Assembly (NCBI GenBank): GCA_034436335.1
Contig: DAOTVO010000059.1
Coordinates: 1 to 64,000, forward strand
Reading direction: 5' to 3'
Source: UBA877 sp034436335
GTDB lineage: Bacteria; Chloroflexota; Anaerolineae; Anaerolineales; Villigracilaceae
Length of the DNA: 64,000 bases
The notes below the pieces were generated by a model that worked only from the letters and a program-made list of their open reading frames with translations, did not search any database and was not told the origin of the DNA. Each line of letters opens with the position of its first letter. Within the stretch, counting starts at the first letter, position 1. Shown piece after piece: positions 25,226 through 34,176 of this stretch. The position numbers and the translations under genes were made by a program.

Positions 25226-26197
25226 ATGAAATTCACCCAACTTGGCCGCAGCGGGCTGAAAGTCTCCCGTCTGTGCCTCGGCACGATGAACTTTGGCCCG
25301 CAGACCAGCGAGGCCGATTCGTTCGCCATCATGGACAAGGCGCTCGAACTGGGCATCAACTTCTTCGATACAGCCAATGTCTATGGCTGGAAACTCGGCG
25401 AGGGCGTCACCGAGAATATCATTGGACGCTGGTTCGCCCAGGGTGGCGGACGGCGCGAGAAAGTGATCATCGCCACCAAGGTCTATGGCCGCATGGGCGA
25501 GTGGCCCAACACCTCCCGGCTTTCGGCGCTGCACATCCGTCAGGCCTGCGAGCAATCCCTCAAGCGCTTGCAAACCGATCACATTGACCTCTACCAGATG
25601 CATCACATTGACCGCCTGACTCCCTGGGAAGAAATCTGGCAGGCGATGGAAGTTCTCGTCCAACAGGGCAAGGTGCTCTACGTTGGCTCGTCGAACTTTG
25701 CCGGGTGGCATATCGCCCAGGCGCAGGAAGCGGCCAAAGCGCGTCACTTCATGGGGCTGGTCAGTGAACAGAGTCTCTACAACTTGAAAGACCGCATGGT
25801 GGAACTGGAAGTCCTGCCGGCCTGCAAGGCCTATGGGCTGGGCGTCATCCCCTGGAGTCCGCTGGCGGGCGGCCTGCTGGGCGGCGTGCTGGAGAAAATC
25901 GAGCAGGGACGCCGCGCCTCGGAGGACATGAAAAAAGAAATCGAAGAACTGCGCCCCAAACTGGAAGCCTGGGAGGCCTTCTGCCGCAACCTGGGCGAGA
26001 AACCAGCCGATGTGGCGCTGGCCTGGCTGCTCAAGAATCCGGTCGTCACGGCTCCCATTATCGGCCCGCGCACCCCGGAACAGTTGACGGCCTCCCTGCG
26101 CTCGCTGGACATTGAACTTGATGAGGCCGCAGTGAAAAAACTCGATGAGATTTGGCCCGGTCCCGGCGGCGAAGCGCCTGAAGCGTACGCGTGGTAG
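25226..26197 (+). CDS. Aldo/keto reductase
   Basis: 323 residues. NADPH-dependent oxidoreductase TIM barrel: 'GTMNFGPQTSE', 'FFDTANVYG' with the catalytic Asp and Tyr, the Lys in 'IIATKVYG', and His in 'YQMHHIDRLTPW'. 'IPWSPLAGGLLGG' and 'APIIGPRTPEQL' bind the cofactor. It is of the YajO/general stress type; substrate unknown. TGGAGG lies upstream of ATG. Confidence 0.93.
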   Translation: MKFTQLGRSGLKVSRLCLGTMNFGPQTSEADSFAIMDKALELGINFFDTANVYGWKLGEGVTENIIGRWFAQGGGRREKVIIATKVYGRMGEWPNTSRLSALHIRQACEQSLKRLQTDHIDLYQMHHIDRLTPWEEIWQAMEVLVQQGKVLYVGSSNFAGWHIAQAQEAAKARHFMGLVSEQSLYNLKDRMVELEVLPACKAYGLGVIPWSPLAGGLLGGVLEKIEQGRRASEDMKKEIEELRPKLEAWEAFCRNLGEKPADVALAWLLKNPVVTAPIIGPRTPEQLTASLRSLDIELDEAAVKKLDEIWPGPGGEAPEAYAW

Positions 26198-26229
26198 GAG
26201 CGTAGTCTGTCATCAGCGGTCAGAAAAAC

Positions 26230-27006
26230 ATGGAAGACAAACAAACCGGCAGTTTTCCGCACTATGCGTACCCGGGCGGATTGACAGCCGGTTTTCTTTT
26301 GGATTTGCTCCTCGTGCGGCCGCGTTCCTTCCGCGCCGATGCGCGGGCTTGTCTGGCGCGGCTGGAGCCTCCTCTGCGCGTCTTTGGGGAAGAAAACATC
26401 CCGCAAAATGGCCCGGCGCTCATCACCTTCAACCACTACTACCGCCCCGGCTTCCACGCCTGGTGGCTGGCGCTGGGAATTGCCGCGCTTGTGCCACAGG
26501 AGATTCATTTCGGCATGACCGGCGAGCTGACCTTCCCCGGCCAATGGTACGCCCCGCTGGGGCAAACTGTCTCGCGCTGGCTGCTGCGCAGACTTGCGAA
26601 AATCTACGGCTTTACGGCCATGCCTCCCATGCCGCCGCGGCCAAAGGATGTGGCCGAGCGGGCGCGTGCGGTGCGCGCCATGCTGGACTACGCCCGCGCC
26701 CATCCGCAGGCCATGCTTGCCCTCGCTCCGGAGGGCGGGGATAACGTCCCCAGCGGCGCGCTGACCTGGCCACCGCCCGGCGCGGGACGCTTCCTGCTCC
26801 TCCTCGCAGGGAGCGGGTTCCCGATCACGCCGGTCGGGGCGTGGGAAGAGGCCGGGCAGTTCTGTCTGTGCTTCGGCGCGGCGTACAGGCCGGAGGTCTC
26901 GCCCCGCCTCGAGGCGGACGAACGCGACCGCCGCGCCGCGCAAATCGTCATGTCGGCGATTGCCGCGCAGTTGCCGGAACGTTTGCGGGGGGAATTCAAG
27001 TGGTAA
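26230..27006 (+). CDS. PlsC-like acyltransferase, divergent
   Basis: 258 residues. 'ALITFNHYYRPGFHAWW' occupies the H-x4-D position of 1-acylglycerol-3-phosphate acyltransferases, but Gly stands where the catalytic Asp should be. 'MLALAPEGGDN' replaces the usual PEGTRS, and 'FPITPVGAWEE' follows. The fold assignment is fairly safe, the activity is not. It lies 32 bp after the reductase and 10 bp before the YibE/F gene, so it may share their message. Confidence 0.65.
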   Translation: MEDKQTGSFPHYAYPGGLTAGFLLDLLLVRPRSFRADARACLARLEPPLRVFGEENIPQNGPALITFNHYYRPGFHAWWLALGIAALVPQEIHFGMTGELTFPGQWYAPLGQTVSRWLLRRLAKIYGFTAMPPMPPRPKDVAERARAVRAMLDYARAHPQAMLALAPEGGDNVPSGALTWPPPGAGRFLLLLAGSGFPITPVGAWEEAGQFCLCFGAAYRPEVSPRLEADERDRRAAQIVMSAIAAQLPERLRGEFKW

Positions 27007-27016
27007 GATTGGGGGC

Positions 27017-28240
27017 ATGAAACCCAATCTCCAAACCATCCTAATTTTGGCCGCTTTGACCACCGTCGCTTTGCTTGCCTTTGCTGTTTGGGGCGTTCCG
27101 TACTTCTTCGGAACGGCCATGCCAACCCCCAGCGGGGCCGGCTTCGGGTCGCAGACCGTGCGGGCGCAGGTGGACCTGGTGTTGGAAGAAGGCACGGTTG
27201 ACCTAGACGGCATCGTTCAGCCCTATCAAAAGTTGCGCGTCCGCGTGCTGGAGGGGGAATACGAGGGCGTTCTCATCGAACTGGAATACGGGCGTCAGCA
27301 GGTACGCACCGACGATACACTCTTCCGCCCCGGGGATGAAATTCTTATTGTCCTCAATTTGCGCCCCGATAATCAACTGACGGCCTACTTTGCCGACTAT
27401 GTGCGCTGGAAGCCCCTGCTCCTGCTGACGGTGGCTTTCGTGATTTTCATCCTGGCCATCAGCCGCTGGAAAGGACTGCGCTCTCTGCTGGCGCTGGCTT
27501 TCAGCCTGCTGGTCATCGTTGGCTATGTCCTGCCGCACATCCTGCTCGGCGAAGACCCGGTGCGGGTCAGTATAATCGGCTCCGGCATCCTGCTGACCGT
27601 CACCCTCTACCTGACCTACGGCTGGACGCTGAAGACGCACGCCTCCGTCCTTTCGATGCTGGTTGTGCTGGTACTGACCGGCACGCTGGCCTGGCTGTTC
27701 GTCACCCTGGCGCACCTTTCTGGCTATGGTGACGAGAATGCTATGTTCCTGTTGCAACTGCCGGGGGCGAAAATCAACCTGCGCGGTCTCCTGCTGGGGG
27801 GGATGATTATCGGTGCGCTGGGTGTGCTGGACGACCTGGTGACCACCCAGGCCTCGGCGGTCTTCGAACTGCACGCTGCCAACCCGGCCCTCGGTCTGCG
27901 CGCCCTCGCCGGCACGGCCCTGCGTATCGGTCAGGACCACGTGGCGGCCACCGTCAACACCCTCGTCCTGGCCTATGCCGGGGCCTCCCTGCCGATGCTC
28001 CTGCTCTTCTCGGTGGGGAGCGGAAACGTCTTTTACCTGCTCAACTCGTCCACGGTGGCTGAGGAGATTGTCCGCACGCTGGTCGGTTCGTTGGGACTGG
28101 TGGCCGCCGTGCCGATCACGACTTTCATCGCCGCGCTGCTGGCGCTCTACGGTCACCGTCTCGGCACCCTGCGCCCCTGGCTCGGACCCGAAACCGGCCG
28201 CGGCGAACACGGGCATGTCCCTTCCGTTCATCACCGGTGA
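27017..28240 (+). CDS. YibE/F-family membrane protein
   Basis: 407 residues from ATG 27017. N-terminal membrane helix (about 8-28), an extracytoplasmic beta-rich part to about 125, then seven or eight membrane helices. 'GALGVLDDLVTTQASAVFELH' and 'GTALRIGQDHVAATVNTLVLAYAGASLP' are the conserved core of the YibE/F family, of unknown function. It ends 75 bp before an ECF sigma factor operon. Confidence 0.9.
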   Translation: MKPNLQTILILAALTTVALLAFAVWGVPYFFGTAMPTPSGAGFGSQTVRAQVDLVLEEGTVDLDGIVQPYQKLRVRVLEGEYEGVLIELEYGRQQVRTDDTLFRPGDEILIVLNLRPDNQLTAYFADYVRWKPLLLLTVAFVIFILAISRWKGLRSLLALAFSLLVIVGYVLPHILLGEDPVRVSIIGSGILLTVTLYLTYGWTLKTHASVLSMLVVLVLTGTLAWLFVTLAHLSGYGDENAMFLLQLPGAKINLRGLLLGGMIIGALGVLDDLVTTQASAVFELHAANPALGLRALAGTALRIGQDHVAATVNTLVLAYAGASLPMLLLFSVGSGNVFYLLNSSTVAEEIVRTLVGSLGLVAAVPITTFIAALLALYGHRLGTLRPWLGPETGRGEHGHVPSVHHR

Positions 28241-28315
28241 AGAAAATTTCCGCTGCGCGCAACTCTCTCCACCCTCCTGCGTATATCCTAACAGAACGAC
28301 CTGCGAGGAACTGCC

Positions 28316-28912
28316 GTGACTGAAGAAATGGCCCGGATACTTCGGGCCCAAGAAGGCGATGATGACGCCTTTACCTGCCTCGTCGAGGCCTACCAGCGAC
28401 CGGTTTACAACCTCTGTTACCGGATGCTCGGGGAGCCCGAAGCCGCCGAAGACGCGGCCCAGGACACCTTTCTCAAGGCCTACCAGAATCTCGCCCGTTA
28501 CGACCGCGAACGTTCCTTTGCCACCTGGCTGCTCTCCATTGCCGCCCATCACTGCATTGACAAACTGCGCCGCAGACGTTTCGTCTCCTTCTCGATTGAC
28601 GAGGAGGGGGAGGAGCAGACGGAACTTCCCGACCGCTTCGCCCCCGACCCGGAAACGGAAACCGCCAAACGGCAGGAACGCGAACGCCTGCACGGCCTCC
28701 TGCAATCCCTCGACCCTGTGGACCGCGCCGCCATCGTCCTGCGTTACTGGTACGACGCTTCCGAAGTGGAAATCGCCCAGGCGCTGAAACTGACCGTCCC
28801 GGCGGTCAAGAGTCGCCTGCACCGCGCGCGGCGCGCCCTGGCGGGGATGTGGCAAGAAGAGACACCTCGCCGGCGCGCAGAAAGGAAAGCCTATGAATCA
28901 CCGGCCTTTTGA
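28316..28912 (+). CDS. ECF sigma factor (RpoE-like)
   Basis: 198 residues with a GTG start (GAGG upstream). Region 2 is 'DDAFTCLVEAYQRPVYNLCYRMLG...AEDAAQDTFLKAYQNLARYD' with 'FATWLLSIAAHHCIDKLRRRR'. Region 4 is 'LDPVDRAAIVLRYWYDASEVEIAQAL...VKSRLHRARRAL'. It would direct RNA polymerase to a dedicated promoter set. The anti-sigma gene overlaps its last 20 bases, as usual for such pairs. Confidence 0.95.
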   Translation: MTEEMARILRAQEGDDDAFTCLVEAYQRPVYNLCYRMLGEPEAAEDAAQDTFLKAYQNLARYDRERSFATWLLSIAAHHCIDKLRRRRFVSFSIDEEGEEQTELPDRFAPDPETETAKRQERERLHGLLQSLDPVDRAAIVLRYWYDASEVEIAQALKLTVPAVKSRLHRARRALAGMWQEETPRRRAERKAYESPAF

Positions 28913-29417
28913 AGACTGGCTGCTTGCCGAAGACCCTCTCTCCCCTCAGCAGAAGCGCGAACTGGACGCGCATCTGCAGACCTGCCCTTCCTGCACGGCG
29001 CTGGCCGAGGTCAATCTGGCCCTGCGTTCCGTTCGGCAGGCGGACCCCCCGCCGGGCTTTGCGGCCAGGTTCCAGGTCCGGCTGGCGGCGCAGCGCAAGG
29101 CGATGCGGCAGCGCAATGCAGTCGGGTTCATCATCCTGGCGGTCAGTGTGGCAGGTTTGCTCACCGCGCTGACCTGGCCGCTGTTGCGGGCGGCCGTCGA
29201 GTCGCCGGTGAGTCTGCTCGGCTCGTGGCTGACGGCGCTGACCAATTTGTGGGCCGCGCTGCAGGCGCTGTTCCATGCCGCGGCGGTGCTCCTGCGGGTG
29301 GTTCCCGGCCTCGCGCCCGGCTATTTGTGGCTGATTTTGCTCTTCGCTTTTACCGGTTGGAGCGCGGCGTGGGTCGTTTCGCTCAAGAAAGTCACCCATG
29401 TTTTACAAGGAGTGTGA
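28893..29417 (+). CDS. Membrane anti-sigma factor with zinc-finger
   Basis: 174 residues. The N-terminal anti-sigma motif H-x3-C-x2-C appears as 'LDAHLQTCPSC'. Two membrane helices follow (about 85-105 and 140-160). It overlaps the sigma factor gene in another frame, so their levels are coupled. It should hold the sigma factor inactive at the membrane until an envelope signal arrives. Confidence 0.88.
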   Translation: MNHRPFEDWLLAEDPLSPQQKRELDAHLQTCPSCTALAEVNLALRSVRQADPPPGFAARFQVRLAAQRKAMRQRNAVGFIILAVSVAGLLTALTWPLLRAAVESPVSLLGSWLTALTNLWAALQALFHAAAVLLRVVPGLAPGYLWLILLFAFTGWSAAWVVSLKKVTHVLQGV

Positions 29418-29420
29418 ACT

Positions 29421-30467
29421 ATGAAACTCAAATCTGCGGCTTTGATGTTGCTGGCGGCGCTGATCTTTGTCCCGCTGCACACTGCGGCGGCCAGCGGGCC
29501 GCAGTTCGATGGACAGGTGATCTTCGGCCAGACGTATACCCTCGCCGGCGGCGAGACGCTGAGCGGCGACCTGGTGGTCTTCGGCGGAGCGGCGGAAATT
29601 CAGGAAGGCGCCGTTGTGAAAGGGAATGTCGTCCTCTTCGGCGGCGCGCTGACCGTGGACGGCGAGGTGACCGGCGACGTTTCGGTCACCGGCGGGCTGG
29701 TGACTCTCGGCCCGGCCGCGCATATCGGCGGCGACCTCATCACTGTCGGGGCGACGCTCAATAAGGCCGAAACCGCCCGCGTGGACGGGCAAATCTACAA
29801 CACGGCCACCTCGTGGGGAGGCGTCCGCCAGAGTGGGACGCCCGAACCGGCCGAGACGCCTGCGCCGCCCGAAACGCCGACCCCGGTTGTCCCGAATTTC
29901 CGCTTTGATTTTGGCTTCCTGGGGAATATTTTGACGGCTATCTGGCAGGCGCTGGGGCTGGCCGGGCTGGCAATGCTGGTGATGCTGTTCCTCGCTCCGC
30001 AGGCTGGCCGCGTGGCGCAGGCGACGGTCGAACAGCCGCTCATCGCCGGAGGGCTGGGGGTGCTCACCCTGCTGGTGGCGCCGCTCGCCCTTGTCCTTCT
30101 GACCATCACCATTCTTCTGATTCCGGTAGCGGCGCTGGCGGCGATTGCCCTGGGCGCGGCCTGGCTCTTTGGCTGGATTGCCGTCGGCTACGAGGTCGGC
30201 CAGCGGCTGACGAAAGCCCTGCACTGGAACTGGCATCCGTCACTTCTTGCCGGTCTGGGAGTATTCATTCTCTCGCTGGCTTCTGCCGCGTTGACCGGCA
30301 TTCCGGGGCTGAACTGCATCGGCTGGATTGTGCCGGTCCTGGTCAGCCTGGTGGGGCTGGGGGCGGTCATCATGACCCGCTTTGGGACGCAGGCAGTCGC
30401 TCCTCAGACGGAGAAGGCCGCGCCGCTCCCGCCGCCGACCGATTCTCCACTCCCGCCCCCGGCCTGA
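29421..30467 (+). CDS. Secreted/membrane protein with bactofilin-like repeats
   Basis: 348 residues. Signal peptide 1-25. Residues 30-125 contain repeated beta-type units (GDLVVFGGAAEIQEGA, GNVVLFGGALTVDGE, GDVSVTGGLVTLGPAAH) of the polymer-forming cytoskeletal/bactofilin kind. A Pro/Thr linker and four to five membrane helices follow, then a Pro-rich tail. It is 3 bp after the anti-sigma gene and is probably the effector or sensor of the sigma system. Function is inferred from context. Confidence 0.75.
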   Translation: MKLKSAALMLLAALIFVPLHTAAASGPQFDGQVIFGQTYTLAGGETLSGDLVVFGGAAEIQEGAVVKGNVVLFGGALTVDGEVTGDVSVTGGLVTLGPAAHIGGDLITVGATLNKAETARVDGQIYNTATSWGGVRQSGTPEPAETPAPPETPTPVVPNFRFDFGFLGNILTAIWQALGLAGLAMLVMLFLAPQAGRVAQATVEQPLIAGGLGVLTLLVAPLALVLLTITILLIPVAALAAIALGAAWLFGWIAVGYEVGQRLTKALHWNWHPSLLAGLGVFILSLASAALTGIPGLNCIGWIVPVLVSLVGLGAVIMTRFGTQAVAPQTEKAAPLPPPTDSPLPPPA

Positions 30468-30493
30468 TGGCCGGGACCCGCTTCGAGGTCCAG

Positions 30494-30527
30494 ACCCGCT
30501 CCGGCGCGCCGGGCGGGTTTTCTTTTT
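30494..30527 (+). terminator. Intrinsic terminator of the sigma-factor operon
   Basis: ACCCGC (30494-30499) with GCGGGT (30513-30518) enclosing CCGG...CCGG pairing, followed by TTTTCTTTTTT. Confidence 0.8.
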
Positions 30528-30591
30528 TCGGGAGGTGATGATAGAATCGCTTCGTCCCATCTGTTTGTCAGTTTGGAAAGCGAGGGTTTGT

Positions 30592-31689
30592 ATGGCTGAA
30601 AAAACGCCTGTGCACCCCAATCCGCCGCCGCTGGTGCGGGTTTCAGGGACGCATCGGGAAATGGGGCGGCAGATTGGCGAGGCCTGCCGCCGTCAGGTTC
30701 AGCATGGCATCGAAAATGCCCGCGCACTCATTGCCGAGGCATATCCGCAACTCGAACTGACCTGGGAGGGGGCGCAGATTCAGGCGCGCAAGTACATCCC
30801 CTTTGCCCAGGAGCGGTATTCGCAGTATGTGGAGGAGTTGACGGGAATCGCCGAGGGCGCCAATGTGCTGTTCGATGACCTGGCGGTGGTGAACGCGATG
30901 GAGGCGGTGGCGATGGACGCCCTGCATCTGACGCGCTGTACGAGCATGGCGGTCAATCAGGAACGCACCGCCGATGGGCATGTGCTCCTGGCGCACAACG
31001 AGGATTGGGTGCCGGAGGACGAGGATGATGTCTTTATCATCCATGCCACACCCAAGGATGAACCGCCGTTCCTGGCGATGACCTACGGCGGGCTGCTGCC
31101 GAATATCGGTTTCAATGCCTACGGGATTGCCCAACTGTGCGACTCGGTCTATCCCAACGATTCGCGCATTGGCACGCCGCGTATTGTTGTTTCGCGGGCG
31201 GTGCTGGCGGCGAAGACTCCCGATGATGCGATGCGGCACATGCTTTCGGCTCAGCGGGCGGCGGGCTATAATCACATGCTGGTTCACGAGAGTGGGGAGT
31301 TGTATTCGGTGGAGGTTTCGGCGCGCCGCTTTGCCATTCTCTACGGCGAGGATGGCTACATCGTCCACACCAATCATTATCTCTCGCCCAGGATGCAGGA
31401 GATCGAGCGCGAGCCGGAGGATTTGGTGGCGTCGCGCATCCGCTACTTCCGCGCCCTGCGCCTGGTCAAGCGGGAGGAGGCGCATACTATCAAGTCACTC
31501 CAGTCCATCCAGCGTGACCATGTCAATCATTCGAATTCGATTTGCAATCACTCGATAGATGTTGCCGACCCGCTCGACCGCGAGAAGACGGTCAACGCGA
31601 TGGTGATTGACCTGACGGTGCGCGAGATGCACATTGCCTGGGGCAACCCGTGCGAGAATCCGTATCACACCTACCATTTGGAGGCGTGA
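30592..31689 (+). CDS. C45-family Ntn-hydrolase (acyl-CoA:6-APA acyltransferase-like)
   Basis: 365 residues from ATG 30592; longer frames upstream run through the terminator and a probable -10 (TAGAAT, 30542-30547). 'SGTHREMGRQIGEACR' at the start and the autocatalytic Cys in 'LTRCTSMAVNQERTADGHVLLAHNEDW' are typical of peptidase family C45, where the Cys becomes the N-terminal nucleophile after self-cleavage. 'YNHMLVHESGELYSVEVS' and 'HTNHYLSPRMQ' complete the core. Homologues hydrolyse or exchange amide bonds; substrate unknown. Confidence 0.88.
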   Translation: MAEKTPVHPNPPPLVRVSGTHREMGRQIGEACRRQVQHGIENARALIAEAYPQLELTWEGAQIQARKYIPFAQERYSQYVEELTGIAEGANVLFDDLAVVNAMEAVAMDALHLTRCTSMAVNQERTADGHVLLAHNEDWVPEDEDDVFIIHATPKDEPPFLAMTYGGLLPNIGFNAYGIAQLCDSVYPNDSRIGTPRIVVSRAVLAAKTPDDAMRHMLSAQRAAGYNHMLVHESGELYSVEVSARRFAILYGEDGYIVHTNHYLSPRMQEIEREPEDLVASRIRYFRALRLVKREEAHTIKSLQSIQRDHVNHSNSICNHSIDVADPLDREKTVNAMVIDLTVREMHIAWGNPCENPYHTYHLEA

Positions 31690-31748
31690 CAAGACAGTCA
31701 AACATCTCTGGGGAACCCGTGATCATCTGTGGTAAAGAGGAGATTGCA

Positions 31749-32645
31749 ATGCGTTTCGGAATCATGACCATGCAGTTGGATGCTCTCGTCCCCTCCGGTG
31801 CGCCGGCCGAGCAGGTGATGGCGAGTATCGCGGGCTTTGACCATGCTGCCCTGGCGAAAAGTCTCTTTGAGCAGGGTTTCAACCCCATCGAACTGGGCGG
31901 CGACCTGGGGATGTTCCTGCCGCACGCCTACAACGAGGCGGCCATCGAACGGCTGAAGGCGCTCAAAGCGGAGGGCATCTCGTACACCGTCCATCTGCCG
32001 CTTTGGTCGGTGGAACCCTCCACGCCGCTGACGCCCGTCCGCCGCGGCTCGGTGGAGGCGGTTATCCAGACCGTGCGCGCCACTCTGCCGCTCGAACCCG
32101 AAGTATACGTCCTGCACGCCACCGGCGCGCTGGCGGCGGAATTCTACAACATGAAAATCTCCGAGATGGCACGGGCGCTCATCCTGCGCCAGTTCCAGAG
32201 CGGGGCGCGCGAGAGCATCCAGTCCATTCTGACCGAGACCGGCCTGCCCTCCCGCAAACTGGCGATTGAGACCATCGAATTTCCGCTCGACCTGACCCTC
32301 GAACTGGCCGAGAAACTCGACCTTTCGATTTGTCTCGACACCGGTCACGTGCTGGCCGGCTTCCCGGGCTGGTTCGATTTCTTCGAGGTGGTGGAGCGCG
32401 TTCTGCCGCGGTTGGCCGAGGTGCACCTGCACGACAGCCGCAAGATGCCAGAGGGCCAGCGCGGCTACGGCGAGGACCACAAACCGCTCGGCACGCGCGA
32501 CCTGGACCTCAGCCGCTTCCTCGACCGCCTAGCGGAGGCAAATTATCAGGGTCCGCTGGTGTTTGAATTGACGGTGGATGAGGCTTTGGAGTCTATGAGG
32601 GTGATCCGCTCCGTTCGGCCTTCAGTCACAGATAAACGCGGATGA
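31749..32645 (+). CDS. TIM-barrel AP-endonuclease-like protein, possibly cobamide-remodelling (CbiR-like)
   Basis: 298 residues from ATG 31749 (GAGGAG upstream). Sugar-phosphate isomerase/AP-endonuclease 2 fold: 'FNPIELGGDLGMF', 'SYTVHLPLWS', 'YVLHATGALA', 'KLAIETIEFPLDLTLELAEKLD', 'CLDTGHVLAG', 'EVHLHDSRK', with metal-binding His, Glu and Asp. The 'YTVHLPL', 'ETIEFP' and 'CLDTGH' blocks remind one of CbiR, which removes the lower ligand of cobamides. A cobalamin importer lies 7 kb away. Specific function is a guess. Confidence 0.65.
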   Translation: MRFGIMTMQLDALVPSGAPAEQVMASIAGFDHAALAKSLFEQGFNPIELGGDLGMFLPHAYNEAAIERLKALKAEGISYTVHLPLWSVEPSTPLTPVRRGSVEAVIQTVRATLPLEPEVYVLHATGALAAEFYNMKISEMARALILRQFQSGARESIQSILTETGLPSRKLAIETIEFPLDLTLELAEKLDLSICLDTGHVLAGFPGWFDFFEVVERVLPRLAEVHLHDSRKMPEGQRGYGEDHKPLGTRDLDLSRFLDRLAEANYQGPLVFELTVDEALESMRVIRSVRPSVTDKRG

Positions 32646-32667
32646 ACACAGACTTGTCTCCTTTTTA

Positions 32668-32835
32668 GTAACTGTCTACCCAATGAGGCCGGGATGGTTC
32701 ATCGCAGCAAAAGAGGCTAACTTTATCCGCAGATTGCGCAGATTTACCCTATGGGTACGATGTCGCCGATTTCCTCCCCATCTGCGTCCTCTGCGACATC
32801 TGCGGATAATTTCCGAGACCAAGGTAGACAGTTAC
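32668..32835 (+). repeat. 168-bp dispersed repeat, copy 2
   Basis: Ends are GTAACTGTCTACC (32668-32680) and its inverted copy GGTAGACAGTTAC (32823-32835), perfect over 13 bp. Interior blocks match copies 1 and 3. It lies 45 bp before the MFS gene. Confidence 0.93.
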
Positions 32836-32879
32836 CCTTTTTGTCTGTGTTCATCTGTGATTACTTCAAAGGAGATGCC

Positions 32880-34157
32880 ATGAAAAAAATTTCGTTTGGC
32901 CGCATGTTCGTCATCAGCCTGCTTGGCTTCGCGCTGACCTTTTCCTCCAACATCCAGGACCCGCCCCTGATGACCTTCAAGGTGCGGCAACTGGCCCCCG
33001 ACCTGCCCAACACGGCGCTCGGCTTTTTGGGCTTTGTCGGCCTGCTGGTGGCGATGGTCGTCCAGCCCATCGTCGGTGTCTTCTCCGACCGGGCGCGGAC
33101 GCGGCTGGGCCGCCGCCTGCCGTTCATCATCGGCGGAGCGGTGCTGATTGCCCTCTCGCTCTTCCTGCTGGCCGCGGCCCCGGCGCTGTGGATTTTACTC
33201 TTGGGCGTCATCCTCATCCAGTTCTCCTCGAACGTCCTGCAAGGCCCCTGGCAGGCGCTCATCCCCGACCTGGTGCCGGCACATCAACGCGGGGCGGCCT
33301 CCAGCCTCAAAGCCGTGATGGACATCGTTGCTTTGGTGGTGGGCGGCATGGTGGCGGGGAAGATTCTCAGCGCCGGAATCGAACGTTTTGGAAATAGTGG
33401 CGTCTATCTGGCCGCGGCCGCGCCGACGGTGGTGTTCTTTGTCTTCGTGGTCATCACCGCGATTTGGGCGCGCGAGGGAGCAGAAGCACGCTTCGAGTCC
33501 GCGCCCGCCGCGCAAAAAACGGTGGGCGAGGCGCTCAAGGGCGCGTTCTACGTCAACTTCCGCGAGAACCGCGTCTTCGGCTGGTGGTTCGCCAACCGCA
33601 TTCTCTTCTGGGGCGCGTTCATCGCCATCAACTCGTTCCTCATCAACTACCTGGTGGATGTCATTAAGATGACCCAGAGCGACGCTCAGGCGTTCTACGG
33701 CAACCTGAAGGTGATTCTGGGCGGGGCGCTCATCCTGCTGGCGCTGCTGGCCGGCTGGCTCTCGGATAAATTCGGGCGCAAGCCGGTGATGCTCATCGCC
33801 GGGCTGACGGCGTTTGCCGGAGCGTTCGCCCTGCTCTTCTTTCGCGACCGGACGCTCATCAGCGTGGCCGGCGGCGTGGTTGGGATGGGCATCGGGGCCT
33901 TTCTTTCAGCCTCCTGGGCGCTGGCCACCGACATCGTGCCGCGCGACGAGACCGCCCGTTACCTCGGCATTGCCAACATCGCCACCTGCATCGGCTCCGG
34001 CACGGCGCGCCTGCTTGGCGGGGTGCTGATTGACCCCATCAACCGGGCGCTTGGCTCCAGTTCGTCCGGCTATCTGCTTCTGTTCACGCTGGCGGCGCTT
34101 TCTTTCCTGGCCAGCGCGCTGGTTATCATTCCATTGCCCAATAAAGAGCGGGCATAA
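32880..34157 (+). CDS. MFS transporter (GPH/sucrose-type)
   Basis: 425 residues from ATG 32880 (AAAGGAG upstream), 12 membrane helices. 'QPIVGVFSDRARTRLGRRLPFI' is the conserved loop 2-3 motif and 'GWLSDKFGRKPVML' the equivalent loop 8-9, typical of the major facilitator superfamily and similar to GPH-type sugar/cation carriers. Substrate is unknown. The UbiA-type gene begins 19 bp after it. Confidence 0.88.
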   Translation: MKKISFGRMFVISLLGFALTFSSNIQDPPLMTFKVRQLAPDLPNTALGFLGFVGLLVAMVVQPIVGVFSDRARTRLGRRLPFIIGGAVLIALSLFLLAAAPALWILLLGVILIQFSSNVLQGPWQALIPDLVPAHQRGAASSLKAVMDIVALVVGGMVAGKILSAGIERFGNSGVYLAAAAPTVVFFVFVVITAIWAREGAEARFESAPAAQKTVGEALKGAFYVNFRENRVFGWWFANRILFWGAFIAINSFLINYLVDVIKMTQSDAQAFYGNLKVILGGALILLALLAGWLSDKFGRKPVMLIAGLTAFAGAFALLFFRDRTLISVAGGVVGMGIGAFLSASWALATDIVPRDETARYLGIANIATCIGSGTARLLGGVLIDPINRALGSSSSGYLLLFTLAALSFLASALVIIPLPNKERA

Positions 34158-34176
34158 ATTTCGGAGAGGAGACACC

